The notes beneath the pieces are model-generated. The model made no database searches. It had not been told where the DNA came from and saw only the letters and a program-made list of their open reading frames with translations. From Chara braunii (taxonomy: Eukaryota; Streptophyta; Charophyceae; Charales; Characeae): a DNA stretch of 40,191 bases. Shown one piece after another: positions 11,201 to 20,985 of this stretch (position 1 is its first letter; each line of letters begins with the position of its first letter). Made by a program: the position numbers and the translations under genes. Location: positions 4,806,255 through 4,846,445 of the forward strand of contig BFEA01000035.1 in the NCBI GenBank assembly GCA_003427395.1, read 5' to 3'.

Positions 11201-12466
11201 TTATTCGAGAACGCTGGTATCAAGAATCAAGACGGGCAGACCTTTGCAATTACCGACAGAGGAAGTTTTGGCAGGGCATGGGTGGAAAGGGGAGTGCTCA
11301 GGGTTGAAGATATGTGGGATGATTCGCGTAAGACTTGGAGGAGTGTGGAGGAATTGTGGGAGAAGTTAGGAAGATTGTGGCACGTGGAAGCAAGAAGAGA
11401 AGCTCTGATTCAAGCTATCCCAGACGGATGGAAGCAGTTGTTGGGGGTGGAAACGGAAGAGGGGCAGTGGTATCGACCTGCCCTGAGTCTAGGTGGCGAT
11501 CTTCAAATTTATAAAAAGACTGGCCAAGGGAAAGTGGAGGTGTGGGAGAGATGCAAGACATAAGGTATTACCTTGAGCACCCTGGTGTTCAAAGAGGAGA
11601 GGGAACTGCCGACCTCTTGCCTATTGGAGGAAGTCAGAATCTTTATGCAATTCTCAGCTGCAGGACCTCCTCAACCGGTATTGCATATGGACGGTACCCC
11701 GATACGACAAATGCGGTTGGATATTGGCCAGTATGGCTGGCCGAAATCAAGAGGCCGGTTGGAACTTCATCAATACACACCTAAATTGGGCATGGTATCG
11801 CAGCGGCTTGAGGGAAGTACGACTCGGAAGATTCAGGAAGCTCTCCCTGCATCTGTTACAGGTTTAACCCTGTCCGTCGAATATTACAAGGAGAAGTGGA
11901 AAGTAGTGTGGCTGATTACCCACGCCGCCCCACTAGACGCAGTGGCATTGTTCAGCAGAGGAATGGATGTGGATGTGAGATGTGCAAGATGTCACATACA
12001 CCCAGAAGACTCAACACATCTGTGGGGGACCTGCCCTCTGTCATTCCGAATATGGAAGTGGTGGGCTTACCATTGGAAGGCAATGGGCGGCCCAGCAGAA
12101 GTGGAATGGGATCTGGAATGGGCAATAATTGTGCAACTTAGATTGCCGTTGGAAAGTGGTAAAGGGTGGGGATATGTAGCCACTGCAATTCGGTCACTGG
12201 TTATCTGGTGGATTTGGAAAGAAAGGAACTCTGTTCTTTTCCAATGCAAGTATTTCTCTGATTCAGCGTTGAAGAGTGGTATGAAGACCACACTTAGGCA
12301 TATGATTATGGTGGACTGGAGGAACAAAGTTTTGACACGGACAGGGGAAGGACGGCAGAGAGCGAGACTGTGGTTCCTGCGTTCATGGGCCAAAAAAAAC
12401 CGACTGGTGGCTGTCTCAGCAACAACAGGGAGATCAGTGTTTTCCCCATGGTTGAGAATAGATTAG
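8237..12466 (+). pseudogene. LINE ORF2: endonuclease-reverse transcriptase, four internal stops
   Basis: It starts at ATG 8237, overlapping the ORF1 stop. The endonuclease (residues ~1-250) keeps all key motifs: SWNVRG (7-12), QETK (41-44), YAPSD (114), GDWN (143-146), RID (215-217) and SDH (240-242). The reverse transcriptase shows NWRPISLLN (~550), catalytic Asp in LLDLEKVYD (620), RQGCPLAP (~678) and the ADD active-site pair (723-724). A CCHC cluster (C-x2-C-x8-H-x4-C) begins at residue ~1249 and the frame ends at 12464-12466, giving about 1,409 codons. In-frame stops are TGA 8471, TGA 9128, TAA 10835 and TAA 11561, with no frameshift. No RNase H domain is visible. The protein would nick DNA and prime reverse transcription at the target site. 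In this copy it is inactive unless the stops are bypassed. Confidence 0.93.
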
Positions 12467-12893
12467 TTAGACTTAATGGCATCAGTGGATCTACTGGGGT
12501 TTTAATGGTTTTCGTTTAGCATGGGAGTAAGGGGTAATGGGGAATGACGGGGTCCGGGTTTTGGGTTTCTGGGGTAAAGCAGGTTTAAGGCGGAATCGAC
12601 CTGTCACTCGGTGGTTCCTTATGCCTTATCAGTCGGGGTAGTAACTAGGCTGGGGGCCCGTGTTAGGGCCAATGGGGCCGTCATTTTCGAGTGAGTTGTC
12701 TGTCAGTTTTGTTTGTTGGCCAGGTTGGTCTGGCCTCGTGTGTGCAGCCTTTCGTTTTGTGTGCCGGGTTGGTCTGGCAAAACATCTCTGCTCTCGAATC
12801 CGGGTAGATTTGTGAGGACCCCGGCCTCCGTATTGTCACTGTTATTAAATACATTGATGCCTTTTTTTTTTTTTTTTTTTTTAATAAAAAAAA
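12467..12893 (+). other. LINE 3' UTR with T-run and A-tail
   Basis: About 400 bp of G/T-rich non-coding sequence between the ORF2 stop and a T20 run, followed by AATAAAAAAAAA. GGTTGGTCTGGC occurs twice (12723 and 12769 regions). A polyadenylation-like TATTAAATACATTG lies just before the T-run. The exact 3' end is uncertain: the element may end at the A-run at 12883-12893, or at the T-run if an A-tailed insertion in the opposite direction lies there. Confidence 0.5.
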
Positions 12894-12940
12894 AGCCACG
12901 TGCCTGACTGAACTGCAGTTACAAACTCCACTCTGCGACT

Positions 12941-13680
12941 TTTGGAACGATACAGAGAAGATTTGCATGGCCCCTGGGGCCTGGACCCACTAGCAAGGTA
13001 TTCTACCACGCCGTTCAGGATTTCGATCATGTGTGGCATCGAGAACTACGGCCGTCGAATACATCGGATCTCGACGGCCTGGTAGTTTCCGAGCGGGGAC
13101 TGTAAAGATGCCCACCTCCCGTCCAATGAGATGCGTTGGAAAAAAAAAAAAAAAAAAAGTTGGACTAACTTGGACATGATAGCTCGTGGCTTTGNGTGGG
13201 NGGGAAGTCTGGATTTTATGGGCTNTAANGGGGGGGGGTTGATTTCCAGACTTCGTTTTTTTTTTTTTTGGCTCTGAGAAATAGAACTTGAAATGTGAAA
13301 TTCGAATATTGTGGTGGATCTGACAGGAACGCTTCCGCGTCTGTCGGATGGCCTGCTAAAGGCATCATGAGATACATGGCGAGGAATGTATCCCAATACC
13401 CGTTACTTGTTCATGCTCGTGAATGTGTTCGTGGACACATTTTATTGCCACGGTACATCACTATGAAGACTTACGTGAAGGAGATAGTACCAACCCATGA
13501 ATTCGGGTGCACAGCTGTTCTTCATAGTTTTGTGCTATTTCAATTCACTTCATGCAAATAAAAAATCACTTTGTATTTTTCAAAAAACCATAAAACTGTG
13601 TCACACGTCGTAGAATACTTCGCTAGTGGGTCCAGGCCCCTGCGGAAGGATGACACGCATAAATAGAGAAATGGTCCAAA
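12941..13680 (+). pseudogene. U6 snRNA pseudogene split by a transposon
   Basis: The first part, 12942-12976, reads TTGGAACGATACAGAGAAG, then ATTTGCATGGCCCCTG. The second part, 13640-13680, reads CTGCGGAAGGATGACACGC, then ATAAATAGAGAAATGGTCC. Joined across the shared CTG they give the U6 central and 3' region with a few substitutions (for example GCGG for GCGC). The 5' stem-loop is absent, so it was already a pseudogene. An A-rich stretch (TTTATAAAAAAAAAAAAG) follows the 3' end, as expected for a retroposed small RNA. Confidence 0.88.
12977..13639. mobile_element. 663-bp TIR element inside U6, 3-bp CTG duplication
   Basis: The left end GGGCCTGGACCCACTAGC is repeated inverted at the right end (GCTAGTGGGTCCAGGCCC). 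Similarity extends inward to about 35 bp (GTATTCTAC then ACG). CTG flanks both sides (12974-12976 and 13640-13642), and removing the element plus one CTG restores continuous U6 sequence. That fixes the boundaries and shows a 3-bp target duplication. Inside are a hairpin (AACTACGGCCGTCGA at 13044-13058 with an imperfect partner at 13071-13087), homopolymer runs and a few undetermined bases, but no recognisable transposase. It is non-autonomous. The TIR matches the MITE at 33864-34027. Confidence 0.85.
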
Positions 13681-13917
13681 CTTTATAAAAAAAAAAAAGA
13701 AAAACAAAGAAAAATTCGGAGTTCCTACTACTGCATTTGAAACTCAGGCCCGGACTACAGTGCAGAAACCCTGTTTGGAATGCATTTAGAAACTGCTTTC
13801 GTGACAGCGCCTTAGTTACCCCCTGAAAAAAAAGTAAATTTGCACAGGAAACAAATAAAGGGGAAAAAAAAGAGAAAAAGCAGGGGGTTCCCCAGGGGAA
13901 TTTGTTGGCAGACTTTT

Positions 13918-14110
13918 GGCCTTGCCACACTACTGTAACAGTGGAAGCCCACACCACTGTGGAAACGGAAAAAGTACGAGTGCATCTTCACGTAGCGAGT
14001 GGCAAGATGCATCCATTACTATAAATAGCGAAGGATGCATCTTACCTCTTTCTAGGGAAGACGCACTTAGTCTAGTTCTTTTCTCTTTTCCACAGTGGTG
14101 TGGCGAGGCC
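13918..14110. mobile_element. Foldback MITE, CCACTGTGG/GATGCATC core
   Basis: GGCCTTGCCACACTACTGT (13918-13936) is matched inverted by ACAGTGGTGTGGCGAGGCC (14092-14110). Inner blocks also mirror: CACACCACTGTGGAAA with TTTTCCACAGTGGTGTG, and GCAAGATGCATCC with GGATGCATCTTAC. The left arm carries a partial duplication of its end. It is about 193 bp and non-coding. No clear target duplication was seen. Confidence 0.65.
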
Positions 14111-14221
14111 CTTACAGAAGTAGCACCCCCCACTACAGCTTGTAAATAGACCAAAAGAAATCTTCTGAATGCACTGAGAAAGGAGGCTATTTACAAGGAG
14201 AAAGGAGGCCCTCTTCTTTAA

Positions 14222-14426
14222 ACCACCAGTACTTGGCCCATTATATGTCAGTGGCGGGGCGTTGTCTTTAACGCCCCCCAAGTTTCGGCGGCTGGGGATA
14301 ACGGACCTGAAAGGCTGATGCCGCCAGCCAAAACAATTTTTTTTTGTTTCGCTGGGGGGTCTGCACTCAACCGCGCGCAGGGCATATTCAGGCTCAGCAT
14401 CTATAGCTGGGCCAAGTACTGGTGGT
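14222..14426. mobile_element. TTAA-flanked MITE (copy 1, 205 bp)
   Basis: The termini are ACCACCAGTACTTGGCCCA and its inverted partner GGGCCAAGTACTGGTGGT, each next to TTAA (14218-14221 and 14427-14430). TTAA duplications are the hallmark of piggyBac-type insertion, although piggyBac ends usually start CCC and these start ACC. It is non-coding, with a GCGG-rich centre. Related copies lie at 22241-22543 and 24905-25338. Confidence 0.75.
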
Positions 14427-15045
14427 TTAAGGTAAATACATTCGCCCTGCAGTGCACTCAGCCACCAACGCATTGTGGATTTAAAAGGAACCGCGTGTGC
14501 ACGGTTCAACAGAGGTTCTTTTGTTTTTTTTTTGTTTTAGAAGTAAATTTTTCGATGTGGAGCCCCTCCTAAGTTACACAAAAGTGCTCATCGAAATGGA
14601 CATTTGTATTATTTTCAGGGGAGAAAGAAGAAATCCTCAAGCTACTACCTTCTTAACCCCAAAAAAACGTACGTTCTATTCGAATTACCTCTGGAAATCG
14701 GGTTTTCAGAAATCGCTTGTTTTTCCCCAAATAGAACGTACGTTCGAATATAACGTACATACGTTGTATTTGAATATAACGTACATACGTTGTATTCGTT
14801 GCATTCGAATTTTTGGAACTTTGATTTTTCAAAAATAATCAAAAAAATCCGAGAAAAATAAAATGTTATACAACAATGCAATACAAACAACGTTTGCCTG
14901 AGGGTCTTATCGCAATTCACGAGAAAATTCGAGAAAAAAATAAAAACGTGGATGAAAATGTTTTTTACTGATTTTTTCATTATTTCGATTTAAAAAAAAA
15001 AACTTCAGTAAAAAATCGGAAAAAAAAAGTAGAGAAAACTATGGC

Positions 15046-15209
15046 GCAGTCAGGGTTTGAGTTTGTAATTGCACTTGAGGCAAAAGGGCCGGTAATGGTG
15101 AATGTATATGACCTACGTTTTGGGTCCGGTGGGGTCGCGTTGGGGGGGTGTTGTATTCGCGGGATTGCCTGAAGTGCAATTACAAACTGTTTTCGTGACT
15201 GCGCCGAAG
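15046..15209. repeat. Inverted repeat with GACTGCGCC ends
   Basis: GGCGCAGTC and, a few bases on, AGTTTGTAATTGCAC on the left pair with GTGCAATTACAAACT and GACTGCGCC on the right. A related unit lies at 13781-13821 (AAACTGCTTTCGTGACAGCGCC then AGTTACCCC). This could be a small MITE nested in the 14645-15530 element. Confidence 0.45.
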
Positions 15210-15274
15210 TTACCCCAAAAAAGTATGTTGTACAACATTGCAATGCAGACAACTTACAGATTTGTACAATGTAA

Positions 15275-15359
15275 GGGACGCTGGACAGGGTTTCCAGCAG
15301 GTGCAGCTCCCCACCAATAGATGGAGTGACCCATTAAAAAAAAAAAAAAAAAAAAAAAA
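15275..15359 (+). mobile_element. Retroposon ending in the shared LINE tail
   Basis: GGGACGCTGGACAGGGTTTCC to CCAATAGATGGAGT, then a 24-base A-tail. Stem 1 is GCTGGA/TCCAGC. Stem 2 (GCTCC with GGAGT) closes with one G-U pair. It sits inside the 14645-15530 DNA element, so it inserted later. The 5' end is not clear; AATGTAA directly precedes the tail. Confidence 0.75.
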
Positions 15360-15533
15360 TCCCAACCAAATTTGAGATAAAAATAAAAACAATGGCGGTA
15401 CTACAGGCTTCTGAGAAGTTGTACCCAAAAACTCGTTCCATACGTACGTACGTTGTAAACACATACAACGTACCCGGTACGTTGTATTTGTATACAAGGT
15501 ACGTACGTTTTTTTCGGGTTAAGAAGGTAGGCA

Positions 15534-15886
15534 GACAGCTGCAGCAATCGACAGAGCAACGGCGACAAAGATGCGGGATATGGACTCACACGGAATACTG
15601 GTAGAGACAGTCTGCACACCCGAAGGTGGAAGGGGCCCAGGGGTGAGATAGCCACTCCCTCTTCAGAAGAAGAACATAAAGGCTTGCTCAGAACAGGGGC
15701 TGAAGTCAGGTAGATATGGGCCTTCTCTCTGACCATAGGGAAACGGAAGGAACAGCGAGGGGGGAAGAGGGGTCGAAGCCGGTGGTTAAGGGGCCCCGTC
15801 AGTACAAAAGGGAGAGGAAGAAACACAGACAGACAGAAACGTACACAGGAAACGACGGCCAGCAGTAGGAAGGCAAGACTACTACC
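15534..15886. other. No gene seen
   Basis: Purine-rich non-coding sequence with frequent GGAAG/GACAG words. No domain, RNA gene or repeat boundary could be supported. Confidence 0.5.
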
Positions 15887-15987
15887 GTCTTCACCTGAAT
15901 ACAATGTACGGTCATTATAGCTGTATTTGGGGCAACTTCGAGTCTTGATACAGCAATAATGACCGTCCGTTGTATTCAGGTGAAGAC
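15887..15987. mobile_element. 101-bp near-perfect hairpin
   Basis: GTCTTCACCTGAATACAA at 15887 is exactly mirrored by TTGTATTCAGGTGAAGAC at 15970-15987. The arms continue as ACGGTCATTAT, then GCTGTAT, with about 3 mismatches over ~40 bp. The ~20-bp loop lies near 15928-15948. Size and shape fit a minimal MITE or a small-RNA hairpin precursor. No convincing target duplication was seen. Confidence 0.65.
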
Positions 15988-16131
15988 TATACTACACAGC
16001 AAGGACCCCAGCATTGCACTGTATTACTGGGAAGCAGGGTCTGGTTCTACAGCGGGTACAAGGAAGGGGTAGAAACAGAGTGAAGCACAAGGACTATAGG
16101 AAACAAGGGTCCCTCAGTGGTATGAGGACCG

Positions 16132-16753
16132 TCAGGAGTACGACTCGTGGGCTGTGCACGAGGACCGTTTTGCCTCTTCCCAGTATCGCATATTCAGTTT
16201 GTGTGCTGGTCTGTCATCAGTCAGCAAAAAGATCTTCATGAGGGTCCATTCGGTCAGGAAGCAGAGTTTTTCTTTGACCTCTTCACTGTTGGTGAGCGAG
16301 AGGGCAGTAACTGTTTCCATTTCCACATCGTTGAGTGGGGCTGGTTGCTGCTCCACAAGGTGCTGCTGTGGCGGGGTGACGTGTCCTTCTCCTGGGGTGC
16401 CTGCAGACCCTGCGGGTCCCCTGGCGGAGCGGAACACTGGCAGGGAAGCACTACATGATGTTGGTCCTGGGGGTAGGGTAGCACTAGGTGGTTGTGTTGT
16501 TGTTCCTGGATCTACAGCTGCCTCTGCCTTTCCATCTCCTGCTGCCAGTAGTCTCGTAGCTGCTAGCCTGCTGCTACTGCTGTTGCACCACTTGCTGTTG
16601 TTACACACAAAGGTGTTGCTGCCACTGTAGATGGAGATGGTGTACGGTCTGTTGCTGCTGCATCTGGAGCTTTTGCTGGTGTTGTCGTTGATATTAGGCC
16701 AGTCCATCATGCAGCAGTAGGAGGATTTGTTCCTCAATGTACCCGTGTTGGGG

Positions 16754-16791
<38 letters not shown>

Positions 16792-17634
16792 GCTGTTGCA
16801 TCTGCCAGTGCGTTTGCAGTAGTAGCAGGTGCTGCTGGCATTGAATGGCATGTTGGAGGGTTTGTTGCTGGTGGTGCTGCTGGGCGAGGAGCTGCTGTTG
16901 TTGCTGGAGAAGTAAGTTATGCTTGGCACTCCTGATCCAGGCGCAGTTGCCTGTGTGCCACTGTGCCTCCTCCTCCTGCTGGCCAAGGATTAGTGAGCTT
17001 CGCTGCTGTTGCTCACTTCCCTGTAAGTTGTTGTTGTTGGTCGTGCTGCAAAAGGGGGGGGCGGCATTGTGAAGCTGGCGGCCGTGCTCAGAATGGCCGT
17101 GATGTTGCTGTTGGTGTTGGTCAAACAGCTGTTGCAGGTCCTTCTGCCGCTGTTGCATCCCTTCGTCTTCCGGTTGGGCCCCCTGCTGTTGTTGGTGCTG
17201 CAGGCCATGCTCAGACAGGTCATGCTGTTGCTGCTGGTCTTGCAGCTGTCGGGGCTGTGGCAGGTGTTGTAGTTCTGTTTGTCGCTGTTGTTGTGGCCGC
17301 CCATGCTCTGGTGGGACCCCTTGTTGCTGTTGTTCCTGGGTCATCTCTTGTCGGTTTTGTAGCAGCAGTTGTTGCTGCTGGGGTGGCGATTGCCCTGTTG
17401 GCTGCCCATGCTGTTCCCTTCCGTCGTGGCTCTCCATTTCCAGTGGTTGTAGACTGGACTGTTGGCAATGCTGCAGTTGTTGGAGACCCAACTTCCCTTG
17501 GCCGGATGGATCTGGCTGTGGGTGCACCACCTGTTGGGTTCCACTGTGTTTGGCCAACTGCTGTTCTGCCTGGTGGGTGTTCTGGGCTTGGGCGGTGTTG
17601 TGCGGGGAATCTGTTTCCAGTCCAGTGGGCTGTT
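16132..17634 (-). pseudogene. Glutamine-rich coding region, decayed
   Basis: Read from 17634 down on the minus strand, an open frame of about 310 codons without an ATG at its head gives a Gln/His-rich protein. It has a loosely repeated motif (EHG then a few residues then QQQ, about every 30 residues) and a long pure Gln tract near 16780. The frame then meets stops that replace Gln-type codons (TAA near 16704, then TAA and TAG further on). Another frame carries a plausible non-repetitive C-terminal segment of about 90 residues (VEMETVTALSLTNSEEVKEK at its core) ending near 16132. No known domain is recognised. It may be a truncated host gene or a retroelement protein. All frames through CAG/CAA repeats look open, so the coding call is cautious. 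Confidence 0.4.
16759..16799. repeat. (GTT)n trinucleotide repeat
   Basis: About 13 GTT units (AAC or CAA on the minus strand), encoding the long Gln tract in one minus-strand frame and Asn in another. Confidence 0.9.
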
Positions 17635-17799
17635 AGTTTGGTCCCCGTGTCATTTTGAGACTCCTTGTTTCGAGTTCCCCGCTCCCCCTGCTCCTGTCTG
17701 GTTTGTCGCGGGTCCTGGTTGTGGGGAAAGGCTGCTCCTTTTATTTTGTTTAATTACCCAGACTCTGTGAGTGTCTTTTGTAGCTCATCCGGCTCTCAG

Positions 17800-18846
17800 T
17801 TGATGCTGTTACGCTCAGAGTTTCGTGGATGGTCAATGCCAGAATGATGCTGGCCAGTGCTGAGGCGTTGCCTTGTAACCTGCAGTTGGCGGGAGCATGA
17901 GGCTTGGTAGAGCGATCTGAGAATTGCATCAGGGGGGGGCACTACATTGACTAACCTGAGTCGTTACCTGGAGGACACTACGTAGCCGGAGCTGGGGCGG
18001 GTCATGCTGCCCTCTAACGTAGCATGTTGGGGGTGTGAGGCCTGGGAGAGGTTTCGGCTTGGTATGTTGAGTAACAATTGGGTAGTGGGGTTTCTGATAT
18101 AGTTCCCGTGGGTAAGGCTTGTGAATCGCCTCGGTTGAATTCTCATGAATATTCCTATTATCCCTAGTTGTGTCGAAAAAACACTCGGCTCATTTCAGGT
18201 GGTGCCACTGGTTTGTAGATCATCCGTGGCCGTGCTGATGCTGTGGAGTTCCGTGGCCTAGGTTTGGCCGGCAGCAGAGCAACGCTGGGCGGCGCTGGGG
18301 CGTTGCCCTGTAACCTGTTGTTTGCAGGAGCATGAGGCCTGGTAGAGAGATCTGGGGAACTGCTTTGGAGGGCTGATCCAGTCACTAGTGGCCATCCGGG
18401 GCTGTCGCCAGACAACATTGGCCGGAGCTGGGGCGGGTCGCACAGGTCTGTAACTGAGCATGTTGGGGGTGTGAGGCCTGGAAGGCACCTGGTTTAAAAA
18501 CAGATAGGCTTCGGTTTGGTCTGTTGAGCATCACTTTGGGGGTGTGAGGCCTGGAAGGCACCTGGTTTAAGAACAGATAGGCTTCGGTTTGGTCTGTTGA
18601 GCATCACTTGGAATCTTGGTATTTGGTATGTTTCCTGTGGTTTTGTCGTATACTAAAATTAATTATTAGTAGTTTTCCTACGAATGTTCTGTTATTCTCA
18701 AGCCGAAACTGGGTACTAATGGCCCCGATACTCTAAATTGTTCTGTATAATTTTCATATGGGACGCTGGGCCCTGTTCACAGTATGTGTTGCTCCCCACA
18801 AATGGACTGGAGCGGGTTGTCCCCCCCCCCAAAAAAAACAAAAAGC
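17800..18846 (+). mobile_element. Non-coding retroposon with modular repeats and LINE tail
   Basis: It contains several copies of a ~75-bp module (GGAGCTGGGGCG, GTAACC, then GTGTGAGGCCTGG and AGAG) at about 17830, 17985, 18275 and 18425. A 60-bp tandem duplication (TTTGGGGGTGTGAGGCC unit) lies at 18465-18605. The last ~150 bp (from about 18690) carry AGCCGAAACTGGGTA, then ATGGGACGCTGGGCCC and GACTGGAGC, followed by C and A runs. The same 3' organisation is seen at 23760-24660 and 33076-33205. There is no reading frame of note, so it probably depends on a LINE for movement. Confidence 0.6.
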
Positions 18847-19325
18847 CTGATGCACGTGCAACCTTTTAGAAAGGTAAAGGAAAGACACCACATGTCATCC
18901 AGTTCTTGCCCTCTCTAAGGCGCTTCCTATTTGCGAAATTGGACAGAAACGAAAGACAGAGTCTGACAGACCCATTTGTGAGTTGCGTAACTACCCCTCC
19001 TGGCTATGCAACTCTGATTATGGTGCAAAATTCAGAGAGACCAAAAATCAATGGGACGCAATGATACACGAGCGTATGCAATGAGGCCCTTCACCAAGTG
19101 CGTGCAGAAAACCGCGCAGATCAGATCCTAGCACGTAGCAACTCGCCAAAATGTGCCTTTGTGTGAGTAATGCAGAGAGCCTCCAAGGCCATGCTCACAC
19201 TTGCAGTTTTTGGACAGAACCTGGCTAGAATTGCAGCCACATATGATCAGGAAGTCCTGGTGTGAGCAGGTGCGAAATGTGCTGGCAAGTACATCCCATG
19301 GAGTCCTCTGTACTGTGCCCTTATC
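18847..19325. other. No gene seen; possible MITE ends
   Basis: AT/GC-balanced non-coding DNA. GTGTGAGTAATGC near 19160 and ATGCTCACACTTGC near 19191 resemble the AGGGCRTACTCACAC termini but are too degenerate to define an element. Confidence 0.4.
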
Positions 19326-19365
19326 CTTTTCTTTTCTTTTCTTTTCTTTTCTTTTCTTTTCTTTT
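19326..19365. repeat. (TTTTC)8 microsatellite
   Basis: Eight exact copies of a 5-bp pyrimidine unit, flanked by TTATCC and AACACTT. Confidence 0.95.
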
Positions 19366-20018
19366 AACACTTACAAGGCACAGCTAGGGGTAATGGTGAG
19401 AGCATATACCCCTAGCTATCCTTGCATGTGACTCCAGTTTATTGGTGGGGAGTATCCTGTATTTATCGTGGGAAAACTTTGATACTAGTAAGCCAATAAA
19501 TTTTTGCACTCAGTCTGTCTGAAGCAAGACTTGGTCATGCCACATCACCTGCATGTGCATGGCAAAGGTGGCCTGCTGCATGATCTGCATCTGTAAGTTG
19601 CCAGGATGGCTTGATGCATGATCTCCACCTCTTACCGTGAAGATGCCCAGATGCACAAATAGCCTGTTTCAGAGATGAGAAAATGCCCGGACTTTGTGTT
19701 AGAGTTTCGAGTTTCCTTTTTTGTTCAGCCCCGAGAAATAGAGCCATGATTTCCGCCTTCGGTTAATAATGGCTCTTTGTGTCCTCTACGGACAAGGTCC
19801 CACTTACCGGGACTCTTCGTTTCTGTCCATACTAGGTCTGATTTACCAAGATGGACAGCTAGAAGTGAAATGGCTTGTGGCCGAAACAAAGCCCGTCGAT
19901 AGGGTGGGAAACACTGGCATTCCAAAGGGAAAATAGGAGATATTGGACAGACAGAACAGAGGACACAGCCCCGGGAGCCAATGGAAACAAATAAGAGATA
20001 CTGTAATGATGTAATTAA
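19366..20018. other. No gene seen; body of a tailed retroposon likely
   Basis: No protein or RNA gene is recognisable. GATGATCTGCATCT and CATGATCTCCACCTCT near 19576-19632 suggest a short internal duplication. The 3' part leads into the LINE-type tail at 20019. Confidence 0.4.
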
Positions 20019-20080
20019 GGGATGCTGGACCCGATTTCCAGCACGTGCCCCTCCCCACCAATAGATGGAGCAACCCGAAG

Positions 20081-20121
<41 letters not shown>

Positions 20122-20131
20122 NAAAAAAAAA
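20019..20131 (+). mobile_element. LINE-type 3' tail with A-tail
   Basis: GGGATGCTGGACCCGATTTCC to CCAATAGATGGAGC, then AACCCGAAGGC and about 45 A residues containing one undetermined base. Stem 1 is GCTGGA/TCCAGC. Confidence 0.75.
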
Positions 20132-20241
20132 GAAGTGAAATGGTTTCTCTTTTTTTTTTCTTTTTTTTTTTGGCTAATTTTTTTCTTTTTTTTTTTGGCT
20201 AAGAATTTCATTTTTCATTTTTTTATTATTATTATTTTTTT

Positions 20242-20860
20242 TGCCGAACAGCGGGTCCGGCGTCCCTTACATTTGCACTGCGGCCTTGCAGGCAGGGTGA
20301 GGCACTCCCGGCCAAACCCATCCCGACCACAGTTAGAACCAATCCAAAAGATTCCACAGACTAGCAACCAATCTAACAGCCAAAAGTTTCAAAGCGAGGG
20401 TTAACCTATTATAACTATTATACAATCTATCTAGCAAAACACGTCCACCTATCTCGGACAAAGTATTACCCTACTTGAGTCTACCTTACTTGGCACAAAG
20501 CAAAATTTTGAAACAGAACAACAACGAGAAAACTTAACAAAGAAGTTTTGAAAACCTCATCACGAGTGTGCCATCCTGAGCTGTGTCCACAGTAACCAAA
20601 CCCGAAAACCTACCCCATCTCTTTCCAAACCATTTGACAGCCTTGGCCGAAAAGCCTTTTTTCTGAACCCGATATTACTCCCAATCTGCAGATATAGCTT
20701 GTTTGATTGCATATTTGATTTCAGCTCTAACCATCGGCGGTGTAAGTTGCTCATTCTTCATCAGCCTCTCGTTTCTGAGGTTCCAGAGAGTCCATAATAT
20801 GGCTCCTCTGATAGTCTCTTCCACATGAGCAAATTGCCTGTGGAGTCATTCTCCTGGCTG
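20242..20860 (-). pseudogene. LINE ORF2 C-terminus plus 3' tail (fragment)
   Basis: On the minus strand a ~110-codon frame begins with AILWTLWNLRNERLM, the motif found near the C-terminus of plant L1-type ORF2 proteins. It continues through SADWE, one in-frame TAA, then YRVQKKGFSAK and WFGKRWGRF. About 250 bp downstream comes GGGACGCCGGACC, the start of the shared tail, with stem GCCGGA/TTCGGC, then an A-rich run into AATAATAATAA. This directly links the tail family to a LINE protein. The upstream RT is missing (5' truncation, normal for LINEs). Confidence 0.75.
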
Positions 20861-20950
20861 CTGTTCCTAGGACGATAAAGTCATCCTCCTTTCTGCCTCA
20901 ACTGTTACATTATAATTGTCAGTACTCCAGGCATAGGGTGTGTGGACTTT

Positions 20951-20983
<33 letters not shown>
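20951..20983. repeat. Poly-A tract
   Basis: About 33 A residues, probably the tail of a plus-strand retroposon whose body is not recognisable. Confidence 0.8.

Positions 20984-20985
<2 letters not shown>

Larger units (their letters stand above)
5727..12893 (+). mobile_element. Plant L1-type LINE retrotransposon, nearly full length
   Basis: A two-ORF non-LTR retrotransposon. ORF1 (5727-8240) has a zinc-knuckle-like cluster and a proline/glutamine-rich region. ORF2 (8237-12466) has an apurinic-type endonuclease, a reverse transcriptase and a C-terminal CCHC motif. About 400 bp of 3' UTR follow, ending in a T-run and AATAAAAAAAAA. ORF2 stays in one reading frame over 4.2 kb and is broken only by four stop codons. 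ORF1 has stops and two frameshifts. It cannot make full-length proteins in this form but is recently decayed. It lacks the stem-loop tail shared by the other LINE remnants here, so it belongs to a different LINE lineage. The start given is the ORF1 ATG; the true 5' end is unknown. Confidence 0.9.
14645..15530. mobile_element. ~886-bp TIR element with ACGTACGT ends
   Basis: CTACCTTCTTAACCCC followed by AAAAAAACGTACGT at 14645-14674 is mirrored at the right end (ACGTACGTTTTTTTCGGG, then TTAAGAAGGTAG ending 15530). Sub-terminal regions on both sides carry repeated ACGTAC/GTACGT words separated by TTGTAT or TTCGAAT. Inside are a smaller inverted repeat at 15046-15209 and a LINE-tail insertion at 15275-15359. 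A transposase is not visible. The target duplication is unclear. Confidence 0.6.

Noticed and set aside
13017-13160. 5S rRNA-derived sequence inside the U6-inserted element
   Set aside because: A few words (GATCAT, CGGATCTC) resemble 5S rRNA, but the order and internal promoter boxes do not match; the GGCCGTCGA hairpin explains the structure.
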